Shown: piece by piece, positions 16,211-24,263 of the stretch
Position numbering within the stretch: the first letter of the stretch is position 1
Layout of the letters: every line of letters starts with the position of its first letter
Assembly: GCA_902609065.1 (NCBI GenBank)
Contig: CACLQJ010000007.1
Location: 1-42,735, forward strand
Origin: an uncultured Pelagibacteraceae bacterium
GTDB lineage: Bacteria > Pseudomonadota > Alphaproteobacteria > Pelagibacterales > Pelagibacteraceae
Direction: 5' to 3'
DNA: 42,735 nt
Made by a program: the position numbers and the translations under genes
The notes under the pieces: model-generated
What the model was told of the DNA's origin: nothing
Databases searched by the model: none
What the model saw: only the letters and a program-made list of their open reading frames with translations

Positions 16211-17028
16211 AAAAAAATTATGTATTAATTATCGGAAAGTCACCATCAAAGGGAGCAAGATCCCCTATTTTATGGAATAAAGTTTTTAAAAAAAAAAAAA
16301 TTGATTGTAAAATGTTTGCTTTAGATATTCCAAATAAAAATACTCTTAAAAAAAAATTTATAAAACTTCAGAAGGATAAATATTTTTTAGGTGGAGCTAT
16401 AACTACACCCTACAAAGAAGATATTGCAAAATTACTGAAAAACAATTTAACACCTGGAGCAAAAAAAATTAAGGCAGTCAATTGTCTATTTAGAAAAAAA
16501 GACATTCTTTATGGTACCAACACTGATGGTGAGGCAGCAGTAGAAAGTTTGACAAATAATTTTGGAAAAATTAAAAATAAAAAGATTCTTTTAATTGGAT
16601 TTGGAGGCGCTGGCAAAGCAATTGCTTCATATTTAAGTTTTGAGCTAAGAAAAAAAAATTATCTTAATATCTTAGTAAAAGATAACAAAAAATATAAATC
16701 AAATTACGTATTTATTAATTATAAGAATTTAAAATTAAGAAATTATGAGATAATCATTAATGCCACTTCCATGGGTTTTGATAATAAAAAAAATTTATCA
16801 CCATTGTCGGAGTATGATATTTTAAATCTCAAACCTAATTGTTTTATATTTGATATTATCTATAATCCCAAAAAAACTAATTTCCTAAATATGTGTAACA
16901 AAAATAAATTTAAAACTTTAAATGGTTTAGACATGAATCTTAGACAAGCGGCAATAGCATTTAAGTATACAATTAGAGTGCCAAAAAAATATAAAATAAG
17001 AAAAATAATGGATATAATGGCAAAATAG
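16207..17028 (+). CDS. Shikimate-dehydrogenase-like oxidoreductase (AroE family)
   Basis: 273 residues, the usual AroE length. The catalytic Lys70 lies in AITTPYKED (consensus NVTxPxK), Asn92 in AVN and the catalytic Asp107 in NTDGE. The NADP loop GFGGAGKA is at 131-138, then NATSMGF and the C-terminal GLDMNLRQAAIAF with its conserved Gln. In the substrate pocket the SxSP carboxylate clamp of AroE (HSKSP in E. coli) reads GARSP, so the first Ser is Ala, and the Asn of NVT is Ala. A true shikimate substrate is doubtful. It is the last gene of the coupled unit and shares an ATGA with the carbamoyltransferase. A quinate/shikimate-like or keto-sugar-acid substrate is inferred. It contains an A13 tract at 16288-16300. 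Confidence 0.75.
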   Translation: MKKNYVLIIGKSPSKGARSPILWNKVFKKKKIDCKMFALDIPNKNTLKKKFIKLQKDKYFLGGAITTPYKEDIAKLLKNNLTPGAKKIKAVNCLFRKKDILYGTNTDGEAAVESLTNNFGKIKNKKILLIGFGGAGKAIASYLSFELRKKNYLNILVKDNKKYKSNYVFINYKNLKLRNYEIIINATSMGFDNKKNLSPLSEYDILNLKPNCFIFDIIYNPKKTNFLNMCNKNKFKTLNGLDMNLRQAAIAFKYTIRVPKKYKIRKIMDIMAK

Positions 17029-17106
17029 TTAAGAAGTCAAACAATCGACTTATTTTATTTGCATGAATTTACAAAACCAAATAAATAAAAATAAATCATT
17101 CAAACT
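17029..17106 (+). promoter_or_regulatory. Longest same-strand gap: probable break between two operons
   Basis: This 78-base gap is the only sizeable non-coding gap between co-directional genes in 4513-26696. TTGCAT at 17059-17064 and TAAATA at 17082-17087 are spaced 17 bases apart, but each matches the sigma-70 consensus only at 3 of 6 positions. I see no GC-rich hairpin. A new promoter for the pseB-pseC run is plausible from spacing alone. Confidence 0.25.
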
Positions 17107-18084
17107 ATGAAAAAAAATTATTTTATAACAGGTGGAACAGGCTCTCTAGCTAAAAAACTTATTGAACATCTTATAAAACACAGATTGGCTAAAAAAATAG
17201 TTTTATTTAGCAGAGATGAATTTAAGCAAAGCAAATTACATGAACTACCCTTTGTAAGAGACAATGTATCAATTTTTAGATTTTTCATTGGTGATATTAG
17301 AGATATATCCAGATTAAATTGGGCTCTTGGAGAAGATATTAATGTTGTAATACACACTGCAGCATTAAAACAAGTCCCAACAACAGAATACAATCCATTT
17401 GAAACAGTTCAAACTAATATAGTTGGTACTCAAAATTTAATTGAAGTATCTATTAAAAAAAAAATAGATAAGATAATATTAATAAGCACAGACAAGGCAG
17501 TCTCCCCAATTAATTTATATGGCTCAACTAAGCTTACGGCTGAAAAGCTTTTTATTTCAGCTAACCTTTTTAAAGGCAAATCCAAATCAAAATTTAGTGT
17601 AGCCAGGTATGGTAATGTTATGGGTAGCAGAGGTTCTGTGATCCCAATTTTAATTAATCAAAATAAACAAAAAAAAAAATTCACAATAACAGACGAAAGG
17701 ATGACAAGATTCAATATATCCTTAAATCAAGCAGTATTATTTGTAATAAAATGTATTTCAAAAATGAAGGGAAAAGAAATTTTTGTACCTAAATGTCCTT
17801 CATATAAAATTATGGATGTTGCAAAAGCTATTAATTCAAAAAATAAAATTAAATTTATCGGTATAAGACCTGCCGAAAAGATACACGAAGAATTAATCAA
17901 TAAGTCAGAATATTTTAATTGTAAAGAAAAACAAGACGAATTTATTATTTACCCTACTGTCACTAAAATAAAAAAAAATTTGAAGGAAGGAATTTCATAC
18001 AATAGTTATGAAAATAAAAAATATCTAACTATAAATAAAATTAGAGAATTAATTAAAAAAAACATCTCGGATTTTGAAAAATAA
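17107..18084 (+). CDS. pseB: UDP-GlcNAc 4,6-dehydratase (inverting), PseB-type
   Basis: 325 residues, the size of PseB rather than of the membrane-bound WbpM/CapD forms (~600). Loop TGGTGSLAKKL at ~8-18, FSRDEFKQ, then HTAALKQVPTTEYNPFE, ISTDKAVSPINLYGSTK (catalytic Thr-Asp-Lys and Tyr-Lys) and ARYGNVMGSRGSVIP are the hallmarks of this family. It converts UDP-GlcNAc to a UDP-4-keto-6-deoxy-L-arabino-hexose in the cytoplasm. The aminotransferase gene follows directly. Together they carry out the first two steps towards pseudaminic acid or another 4-amino-4,6-dideoxy sugar. Confidence 0.9.
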   Translation: MKKNYFITGGTGSLAKKLIEHLIKHRLAKKIVLFSRDEFKQSKLHELPFVRDNVSIFRFFIGDIRDISRLNWALGEDINVVIHTAALKQVPTTEYNPFETVQTNIVGTQNLIEVSIKKKIDKIILISTDKAVSPINLYGSTKLTAEKLFISANLFKGKSKSKFSVARYGNVMGSRGSVIPILINQNKQKKKFTITDERMTRFNISLNQAVLFVIKCISKMKGKEIFVPKCPSYKIMDVAKAINSKNKIKFIGIRPAEKIHEELINKSEYFNCKEKQDEFIIYPTVTKIKKNLKEGISYNSYENKKYLTINKIRELIKKNISDFEK

Positions 18085-18094
18085 AACATTAAAA

Positions 18095-19234
18095 ATGTTT
18101 ATATCTTACGGAAAGCAAAGTATTGATAAATCAGATATTAAGTCAGTTCAAAATGTTTTAAGGAAGGACTTATTAACCCAAGGACCTTTAGTTAAAAAAT
18201 TTGAACTAAGTTTAAAAAAAAAACTAAATTCAAAATATGCTACAGTTGTAAATAATGGTTCATCAGCACTACTAACTATCGGAAAAATTTTAAATTGGAA
18301 AAAAGGAGATATTATTGCAGTGCCTCCAATAACTTTCTTGTCCTCAGTAAATACAATTGAACATTGTGGCGCAAAACCAATTTTTATCGATATAAGCTTA
18401 AATGATTATTGTATGGATCCAAATATTTTAGAAATAGCTTTAAAAAAGGATAAAAAAAAAAAAATTAAAGCTGCAATCATCGTTGATTACGGTGGGCGAC
18501 CAGCACAATGGGATAAGTTTCTTGCCTTGAAAAGAAAATATAAAATCAAACTGGTAAACGACAATTGTCACGCTATCGGTTCATCATTAAACAAAAATAA
18601 AGGATATGCCGTAAAGTATGCAGACTTAGTCTCTCTGAGTTTTCATCCAGTGAAAGCAATAACAACGGGCGAGGGAGGTGCAATACTTACTAACAATCCA
18701 TATTACGAAAAAAAAGCAAAAATTTTAAGGACGCATGGAATAATTAGGCAAAATGATCACTGGAAGTATAAAATGCATGAACTAGGTTACAACTTCAGGT
18801 TGCCAGATATTAATTGTGCACTAGGAATAAGTCAAATAAAAAGATTAGAAAAATTTATAAATAAAAGAACAAAGATAGCAAAAATTTACGATGAATTATT
18901 TTCAGATAATAAAAAATTTGTTAAAATAAAAGACAATAATAATATTCAAAATTCATATCATCTGTATCCACTATTATTAAATTTGGAAACAATAAAAAAA
19001 AAGAAAGATGAAATTATAAAAGAATTTTTAAAGTATAATATAAAGCTACAAGTTCATTATATTCCTGTAAATACACAACCGTTTTATAAAAAAAAATACG
19101 GATTTAATAAAAACAATTATCGAAATTCTCTTAAATTTTTTAGTCGTTGTATTTCTCTACCGATATATAATGATTTAAACAATAAACAATTAAATTATGT
19201 AACTAAAATTTGCAAAAAAATATTTAAAATTTAA
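18095..19234 (+). CDS. pseC: PseC-type DegT/DnrJ/EryC1 sugar-nucleotide aminotransferase
   Basis: I start at the ATG at 18095 because the resulting MFISYGKQSIDKSDI aligns with PseC N-termini and leaves a 10-base gap after pseB; a TTG at 18074 in the same frame would add seven residues without family support. LTQGPLVKKFE, VPPITFLSSVNTIEHCGAKP, DNCHAIGSS and SFHPVKAITTGEGGAI (PLP-binding Lys) give the fold-type I aminotransferase. It transfers an amino group from glutamate to the 4-keto group made by PseB. PseH, PseG and PseI are not in the window, so the end product may be the 4-amino-dideoxy sugar itself. An A13 tract lies at 18452-18464. Confidence 0.85.
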   Translation: MFISYGKQSIDKSDIKSVQNVLRKDLLTQGPLVKKFELSLKKKLNSKYATVVNNGSSALLTIGKILNWKKGDIIAVPPITFLSSVNTIEHCGAKPIFIDISLNDYCMDPNILEIALKKDKKKKIKAAIIVDYGGRPAQWDKFLALKRKYKIKLVNDNCHAIGSSLNKNKGYAVKYADLVSLSFHPVKAITTGEGGAILTNNPYYEKKAKILRTHGIIRQNDHWKYKMHELGYNFRLPDINCALGISQIKRLEKFINKRTKIAKIYDELFSDNKKFVKIKDNNNIQNSYHLYPLLLNLETIKKKKDEIIKEFLKYNIKLQVHYIPVNTQPFYKKKYGFNKNNYRNSLKFFSRCISLPIYNDLNNKQLNYVTKICKKIFKI

Positions 19235-19237
19235 TAA

Positions 19238-20326
19238 ATGAATATAATTTATGACCATCAAATATTTACAAATCAGAGCAATGGAGGACCGTCAAGATAC
19301 TTTACGGAATTAATTAAAGAAATATCAATTCTTAATAATAACCCCTTAATTATTGCACCATTCCACAAAAATTTTTACCTTAGAAAAATATCGCATCTAA
19401 ACAAAAAAGAATTTTCGGCAAATTTAAGAAAAAACCTAATTATTAATTTATTGAACAATTTAATTTCAAATCATTATTTTAAAAATTTGAAATATGATCT
19501 TTATCATCTTACATATTACAACAATTGCTTCAAAACTTCTAAACCAAAAGTAATTACAGTTTATGATTTAATACACGAAAAATATGACAAAGAATATAAA
19601 TTTAAAAATTTACCAAAAAAAAAAATCTTCAAAAATATTGATCATTTTCTCTGCATTTCTAATAATACAAAAAAAGATTTAATTAATTTTTATAATATTG
19701 ACGAAAATAAAATTACAGTAACTTACTTAGCAAATTCAATTAAACACAAATTTGAAAATTTGTCTGAATACAAAAAAAATTCAAAAGTTTTTAAAAAACC
19801 TTTTTTTCTTTATGTAGGTTCTAGAAAAAGGTATAAAAATTTTAAATTATTTGCTAAATCATATTCCCATCTAGAAAAAATTAAAAATAATTTTGATATT
19901 ATTTGTTTTGGTGGTGGAAAATTTTTAAGTGAAGAGTTGAATTATATGAAAAATCTGTCAATAAACTTAAGTAACATACATCAATTAAGTGGAAGCGATG
20001 ATTTATTAACTAATTTGTATTTAAATGCTGAGGCGTTAATATATCCATCTAGATACGAAGGATTTGGATTGCCTATTCTTGAAGCTATGTCTTTAGGTTG
20101 TCCTGTAATATCTAGTAATTCTAGCAGTTTACCAGAGGTCTATGGGGATGCAGCGATTAATTTTTCTCCTAATTCAGAGGAAGACTTGATGAACTGTATT
20201 ATGAAACTGACATTTGATAGTGATTTAAAAAGTAACTTTGTCAGAAAAGGTTATTTAAGAGAAAAAAAATTTTCATGGAAAAAATGTGCCGAACAAACTA
20301 ATTTTGTATATAAAAAAGTTACTTAA
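19238..20326 (+). CDS. GT4-family glycosyltransferase
   Basis: 362 residues, GT-B fold. The N-terminus IIYDHQIFTNQSNGGPSRYF has the acceptor-side Gly-Gly loop. FFLYVGSRKRYKNF begins the donor domain, and YPSRYEGFGLPILEAMSLGCP near residue 268 is the EX7E donor motif. It is a retaining transferase acting at the cytoplasmic face. It is a clear paralogue of the minus-strand gene at 26702-27787, sharing the DH.IF....GG.SRYF start and the LYVGSRK.YKNFK motif. Three bases separate it from pseC and two from the next gene. Donor sugar unknown. Confidence 0.85.
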   Translation: MNIIYDHQIFTNQSNGGPSRYFTELIKEISILNNNPLIIAPFHKNFYLRKISHLNKKEFSANLRKNLIINLLNNLISNHYFKNLKYDLYHLTYYNNCFKTSKPKVITVYDLIHEKYDKEYKFKNLPKKKIFKNIDHFLCISNNTKKDLINFYNIDENKITVTYLANSIKHKFENLSEYKKNSKVFKKPFFLYVGSRKRYKNFKLFAKSYSHLEKIKNNFDIICFGGGKFLSEELNYMKNLSINLSNIHQLSGSDDLLTNLYLNAEALIYPSRYEGFGLPILEAMSLGCPVISSNSSSLPEVYGDAAINFSPNSEEDLMNCIMKLTFDSDLKSNFVRKGYLREKKFSWKKCAEQTNFVYKKVT

Positions 20327-20328
20327 TA

Positions 20329-21270
20329 ATGAATCTGAAAAAAGCATTAATATTTGGTATAACCGGTCAAGACGGTGCTTATCTGGCCAAGATTTTAATT
20401 GACAAAAAATATAAAGTTTACGGAATAAGCAGAAAAAAAAATTACGTTAATTTAAAAAAATTAGGAATTTTAAAAAATACAAAAATTTTTAACTTTTTAA
20501 GCTTTTCCAATAATAAAATTGAAAATATTTTAAGAAAAAAGTTTGATGAAATTTACTATTTAGGTGGACAATCAAGCGTTAGTGTTTCTTTTAAAAGAAG
20601 CTTTGAAACATATGAAAGTCAAGTTGCACCATTAAAGCTAATTTTGAATTTTATACTAAATCAAAAAAATAAAAAAACAAAATTTCTTTATGCAGGAAGT
20701 AGTGAAATGTTTGGCAATATAAATAAACAGAATAAAATTAGTGAAAACAGTCCAAAAAAACCAGTAAGCCCCTATGGGATGTCAAAATTAATTGGATATG
20801 AAATAATTAGATCTTATCGTTTGACTTTTAAACTACCTGTTTGCACAGCAATATTGTTTAACCATGAGTCATCTCTTAGAACAAATAATTATATAATAAA
20901 AAAAATTATTAATTATGCAAAAAAAATAAATTTCAGTAAAAATAAAATTCTAGAGGTGGGTAATATTAATATAAAAAGAGACTGGGGATGGGGACCAGAA
21001 TATATGATTGGTTGTAACAAAATTTTAAAATCTAAAAAGATAGATGACTACATAATAGCATCGGGCAAAACAGTAAGTTTAAAAAAAATAATATATTTGA
21101 TTTTTAAACAATATAATTTAAATTGGAAAAGTTTTACTAAAGTAAATAAAAAATATATAAGAAAATTTGAGATTTTTGAGAATTACTCTAATAACAAAAA
21201 AATAAAAAAACAAATTAATTGGTCTCCAAAAATAATATACACTCAAGTAGTAAAAAAAATGTCAGAGTAA
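20329..21270 (+). CDS. Short GDP-mannose-4,6-dehydratase-like SDR (second paralogue)
   Basis: 313 residues with the GMD layout: IFGITGQDGAYLAKIL (dinucleotide loop), YLGGQSSVSVSF, YAGSSEMFGN (Ser-Glu catalytic pair), YGMSKLIGYE (Tyr/Lys), LFNHESSLR and IKRDWGWGPEYM. All four catalytic residues are kept, but the protein is ~40 residues shorter than the canonical Gmd at 37085 and lacks much of the segment after GISRK that contacts NADP and partner subunits. NHES and RDWG..PEYM are typical of GMD and its relatives such as Rmd. It probably works on a GDP- or CDP-hexose, either as a 4,6-dehydratase or a 4-keto reductase. Confidence 0.7.
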   Translation: MNLKKALIFGITGQDGAYLAKILIDKKYKVYGISRKKNYVNLKKLGILKNTKIFNFLSFSNNKIENILRKKFDEIYYLGGQSSVSVSFKRSFETYESQVAPLKLILNFILNQKNKKTKFLYAGSSEMFGNINKQNKISENSPKKPVSPYGMSKLIGYEIIRSYRLTFKLPVCTAILFNHESSLRTNNYIIKKIINYAKKINFSKNKILEVGNINIKRDWGWGPEYMIGCNKILKSKKIDDYIIASGKTVSLKKIIYLIFKQYNLNWKSFTKVNKKYIRKFEIFENYSNNKKIKKQINWSPKIIYTQVVKKMSE

Positions 21271-21277
21271 ATTAAAA

Positions 21278-22102
21278 ATGAAAGAAAATTTTGAGTCAAT
21301 TGACAGAATTGAAAATAGTATTATTGAGGGAGGTTTAAGATTAAAAAAAAATTTTAAAAATTCCATTCCCAATAAACCTCTCATAACTGTTATTACCGCA
21401 GTCTTAAATAACGATAAGTACTTAGAAGAATGTATTTTAAGTCTGCATAAACAAAAATATGAAAATTATGAACATATAATTTTAGACGGAGGGTCTGGAG
21501 AAAGTACAATAAAGATTATTAAGAAATATGAAGATAAGATAGATTATTGGTGTTCTAAACGAGATAATGGCATTTATGACGCGTTTAACAATGGAATGAA
21601 ACTTGCAAGAGGTGATTATTTAGGTTTTTTAAATTCTGATGATACTTACTCTGATAAAACATTTGAATTATTAATTAGTTATATAAAAAAATTTCCAGAA
21701 AAAGATTTCATTTTTGGAGCAGTAAATAAGCATTGGGGAACTTTATATGGATTTAAACCATATAAAATTTATTGGAGTTGGGGATTTTATTCAAGTCACT
21801 CTACAGGATTTTTCATAAAGAGAAATTCTGCAAAAAAAGTGGGATTATATAATATAAAATATAGATATTCTTCAGATTATGACTATTTCTTTAGGATGAT
21901 AGTGAAAAAAAAACTAAAAGGCGTAGGTACAAAAAAAAATGAAATATTTGGTAATTTCAGAAGGGGTGGATTTTCTAGTAGAACAAATTTTTTTGACCAT
22001 TTTGTAGAGGAAATCAAAATTAGATTGGATAATGGGCAAAATAGGTTGCTTGTACTCATAATTTTTATTTATAAATTTTTTAAAAATATTAAAAAAATAT
22101 GA
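21278..22102 (+). CDS. GT2-family glycosyltransferase
   Basis: 274 residues, GT-A fold. The order ITVITAVLNNDKYLEEC, EHIILDGGSGEST, WCSKRDNGIYDAFNNGMK and GFLNSDDTYSD (metal-binding SDD) follows colanic-acid-type GT2 enzymes of the WcaA/WcaE group. The C-terminal HSTGFFIKR and YRYSSDYDYFFRM supply the catalytic-base region. It lacks membrane segments and would act at the inner face of the membrane on lipid-linked intermediates. The ATGA overlap with the following epimerase gene suggests that the sugar made by that epimerase could be a donor, which is inference. Confidence 0.85.
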   Translation: MKENFESIDRIENSIIEGGLRLKKNFKNSIPNKPLITVITAVLNNDKYLEECILSLHKQKYENYEHIILDGGSGESTIKIIKKYEDKIDYWCSKRDNGIYDAFNNGMKLARGDYLGFLNSDDTYSDKTFELLISYIKKFPEKDFIFGAVNKHWGTLYGFKPYKIYWSWGFYSSHSTGFFIKRNSAKKVGLYNIKYRYSSDYDYFFRMIVKKKLKGVGTKKNEIFGNFRRGGFSSRTNFFDHFVEEIKIRLDNGQNRLLVLIIFIYKFFKNIKKI

Positions 22103-23052
22103 ATATATTAGTCACAGGGGTCGCAGGTTTTATTGGATACAGTCTTTCAATTAATTTATTAAAAAAAAAATATAAAATTTACGGAATAGATAATCTCGAC
22201 AATTATTATAATGTTGAACTTAAAAAGAGTAGAATAAATTTATTAAAAAAAAATAAAAATTTTTTTTTTAGGAAAATAAGCGTCACAAATAAGAATAAAT
22301 TAAATAAATTTTTTATACAAAAAAAAATTGATATTATAATAAATCTCGCAGCACAAGCTGGTGTGAGGTATTCTTTCGAAAATCCAGGTAAGTATATTGA
22401 TGCTAATATATTAGGTTTCCTGAATCTTATAGATATAGCTAAAAATAATAATATTAAAAAATTTATTTATGCATCATCTAGCTCGGTATACGGTGAAAAT
22501 AAAAATTTTCCTTTGAAAGAGTCAGAAAAATTAAATCCTAAAAATATATATGCCGTCAGTAAAAAACTTAATGAAGAGATAGCAAATCTACACCATAATA
22601 TTAGTAGTACTAAGTTTGTAGGTTTGAGATTTTTCACAGTATTTGGTGAATGGGGTAGACCAGATATGTTTATGTTTAAACTATTTAAAGCACAAGTAAC
22701 AAATAAAACATTTTACTTAAATAATTATGGCAATCATTTAAGGGATTTTACTTATATCGAGGATGTAGTAAAAATAGTAACTAAAATAATGAACAAAAAT
22801 TTTAAAAATCATGAAATTTTCAATATTTGTTCTAATAATCCTCAAAATATATACGAAATAGCTAATGAATTTAAAAAAAAAAATAATGTTAAAATCAAAT
22901 TAGTGGAAATGCATAAAGCAGACATTTTAAAGACACATGGAAACAATAAAAAATTGAGTAAATACGGCATTAAATTGAAATATTCAAATTTTTACGAAAA
23001 ATTTTATAAAACATTTAGCTGGTACAAAAAAAATAAAATATATAAGTTTTAA
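22099..23052 (+). CDS. UDP-glucuronate 4-epimerase-like SDR
   Basis: 317 residues. ILVTGVAGFIGYSLS is the NAD loop, followed by GIDNLDNYYNVELKKSR, which is characteristic of UDP-glucuronate 4-epimerases (CapI/GAE type). NLAAQAGVRYSFENPGKYIDANI, ASSSSVYGEN, YAVSKKLNEE (Tyr/Lys) and RFFTVFGEWGRPDM all fit the same group. These interconvert UDP-GlcA and UDP-GalA. A UDP-glucose 6-dehydrogenase to supply UDP-GlcA is not in the window. The start overlaps the GT2 gene by ATGA. Confidence 0.85.
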   Translation: MNILVTGVAGFIGYSLSINLLKKKYKIYGIDNLDNYYNVELKKSRINLLKKNKNFFFRKISVTNKNKLNKFFIQKKIDIIINLAAQAGVRYSFENPGKYIDANILGFLNLIDIAKNNNIKKFIYASSSSVYGENKNFPLKESEKLNPKNIYAVSKKLNEEIANLHHNISSTKFVGLRFFTVFGEWGRPDMFMFKLFKAQVTNKTFYLNNYGNHLRDFTYIEDVVKIVTKIMNKNFKNHEIFNICSNNPQNIYEIANEFKKKNNVKIKLVEMHKADILKTHGNNKKLSKYGIKLKYSNFYEKFYKTFSWYKKNKIYKF

Positions 23053-23093
23053 TCTTATATTAATTGATTAAATTTTTAGTTAGAAAATATTTA

Positions 23094-24263
23094 ATGAAAA
23101 ATAAATGTAATATATGTAAAAAAAAATTTTTAGATTTTTTAAATTTAGGTAAGCATCCTTGTGCAGATACTTTTCTTTCATCTAAAAATGAAGCTTTAAA
23201 TTTACAAAAATTTCCATTAATTGTAGGATATTGTAGTTGTTCTCACTTATCAGCATTATACCCTATCTCTGGTTTTATGAGATATGAAAAGTATGATTAC
23301 TCTTATACATCTGATAATTCAATTGTATCGAGAACACATTTTAAAAATATTGCAATATATTTGAGTAAGAGATTAAAATTGAATAAAAAAAGTTTTGTAA
23401 TTGAGGCAGGAAGCAATGATGGAACATTTTTAAAAAAAATTTATGATCTAACAAATGCAAAAGTTTTAGGAGTAGATCCTTCAAAAAATATATCAGAAAT
23501 ATCTAAAAAAAAAAGAATCGATACAGTTACTGACTATTTTAATAAAAAGGTGTCGAAAATTATACTAAAAAACTCTGGTAAAGCTGATATTATTTATGGT
23601 GCAAATGTATTTAATCATGTAGATGATATCGATGATTTCTTAAAAGGAGTATCAATTTTACTAAAAGACAAAGGTAATTTAATTTTGGAAGTTCCAGATT
23701 TAAGCTCTTTAATTAAAAAAGTTGGATTCGATACTATATATCATGAGCATAGGCATTATTTTAGTGAGAAATCAATATACAAAATATTAAAACAAAATAA
23801 TCTGTTTATTTATAAAATCCAAAGAATAAATTACATGTCTGGATCGCTTAGGATTTTTGCTTCTAATAATAAAAATTTAAAGAGATTTAAAAATCCTAGA
23901 AAAGTTAATCTTAGGGAATTCAAAATATTTAAAAAGAAAGTATTATTAACAATTGAAGAGGTTAAAAAATTTTTAAAAAAATATAAATTTACAATTGGGG
24001 TAGGCGCGGCAACAAAAGGCAATACTTTATTAAATTGCTGTAAGATGAGTGACAAAGAATTAAAATTTATCTTTGATAAATCAAAATTTAAGATTAACAA
24101 GTTTACTCCTGGAACTGGTATTAAAATTATTAAAGAGACTAATAATATAAAAGCTGATTCAGCAGTAATTTTACCGTGGAATATTACAAAATATCTTATA
24201 AAAAAAAAATTTTTTAAAAAAATTAAATATACATCAATTCCAAAAATTATTAAAAGTCTATAA
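23094..24263 (+). CDS. Sugar C-methyltransferase, TylC3/NovU/TcaB9-like
   Basis: About 389 residues from the ATG at 23094. An in-frame TTG at 23064 would add ten residues, but the family starts near the Cys pair. A zinc-binding N-terminus (CNICKK, then C in GKHPCADTF, then GYCSCSH) precedes the SAM domain: VIEAGSNDGTFL, IYGANVFNHVDD and LEVPDL. The catalytic YHEHRHYFS matches the Tyr-Glu-His cluster of TcaB9. The C-terminal domain has VGAATKGNTLLNC. These enzymes add a methyl to C3 of a 4-keto nucleotide sugar, giving branched-chain deoxysugars. It shares TAATG with the cupin gene. Family firm; sugar unknown. Confidence 0.85.
   Translation: MKNKCNICKKKFLDFLNLGKHPCADTFLSSKNEALNLQKFPLIVGYCSCSHLSALYPISGFMRYEKYDYSYTSDNSIVSRTHFKNIAIYLSKRLKLNKKSFVIEAGSNDGTFLKKIYDLTNAKVLGVDPSKNISEISKKKRIDTVTDYFNKKVSKIILKNSGKADIIYGANVFNHVDDIDDFLKGVSILLKDKGNLILEVPDLSSLIKKVGFDTIYHEHRHYFSEKSIYKILKQNNLFIYKIQRINYMSGSLRIFASNNKNLKRFKNPRKVNLREFKIFKKKVLLTIEEVKKFLKKYKFTIGVGAATKGNTLLNCCKMSDKELKFIFDKSKFKINKFTPGTGIKIIKETNNIKADSAVILPWNITKYLIKKKFFKKIKYTSIPKIIKSL

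Noticed and set aside
13503-17028. Housekeeping shikimate-pathway genes
   Set aside because: Both shikimate-type enzymes have changed substrate motifs, the dehydroquinate synthase, dehydratase, shikimate kinase and EPSP synthase are absent, and a carbamoyltransferase sits between them.
17029-17106. Small RNA or riboswitch in the 78-base gap
   Set aside because: No stable stem or conserved riboswitch core is visible; the gap is low-complexity A/T.
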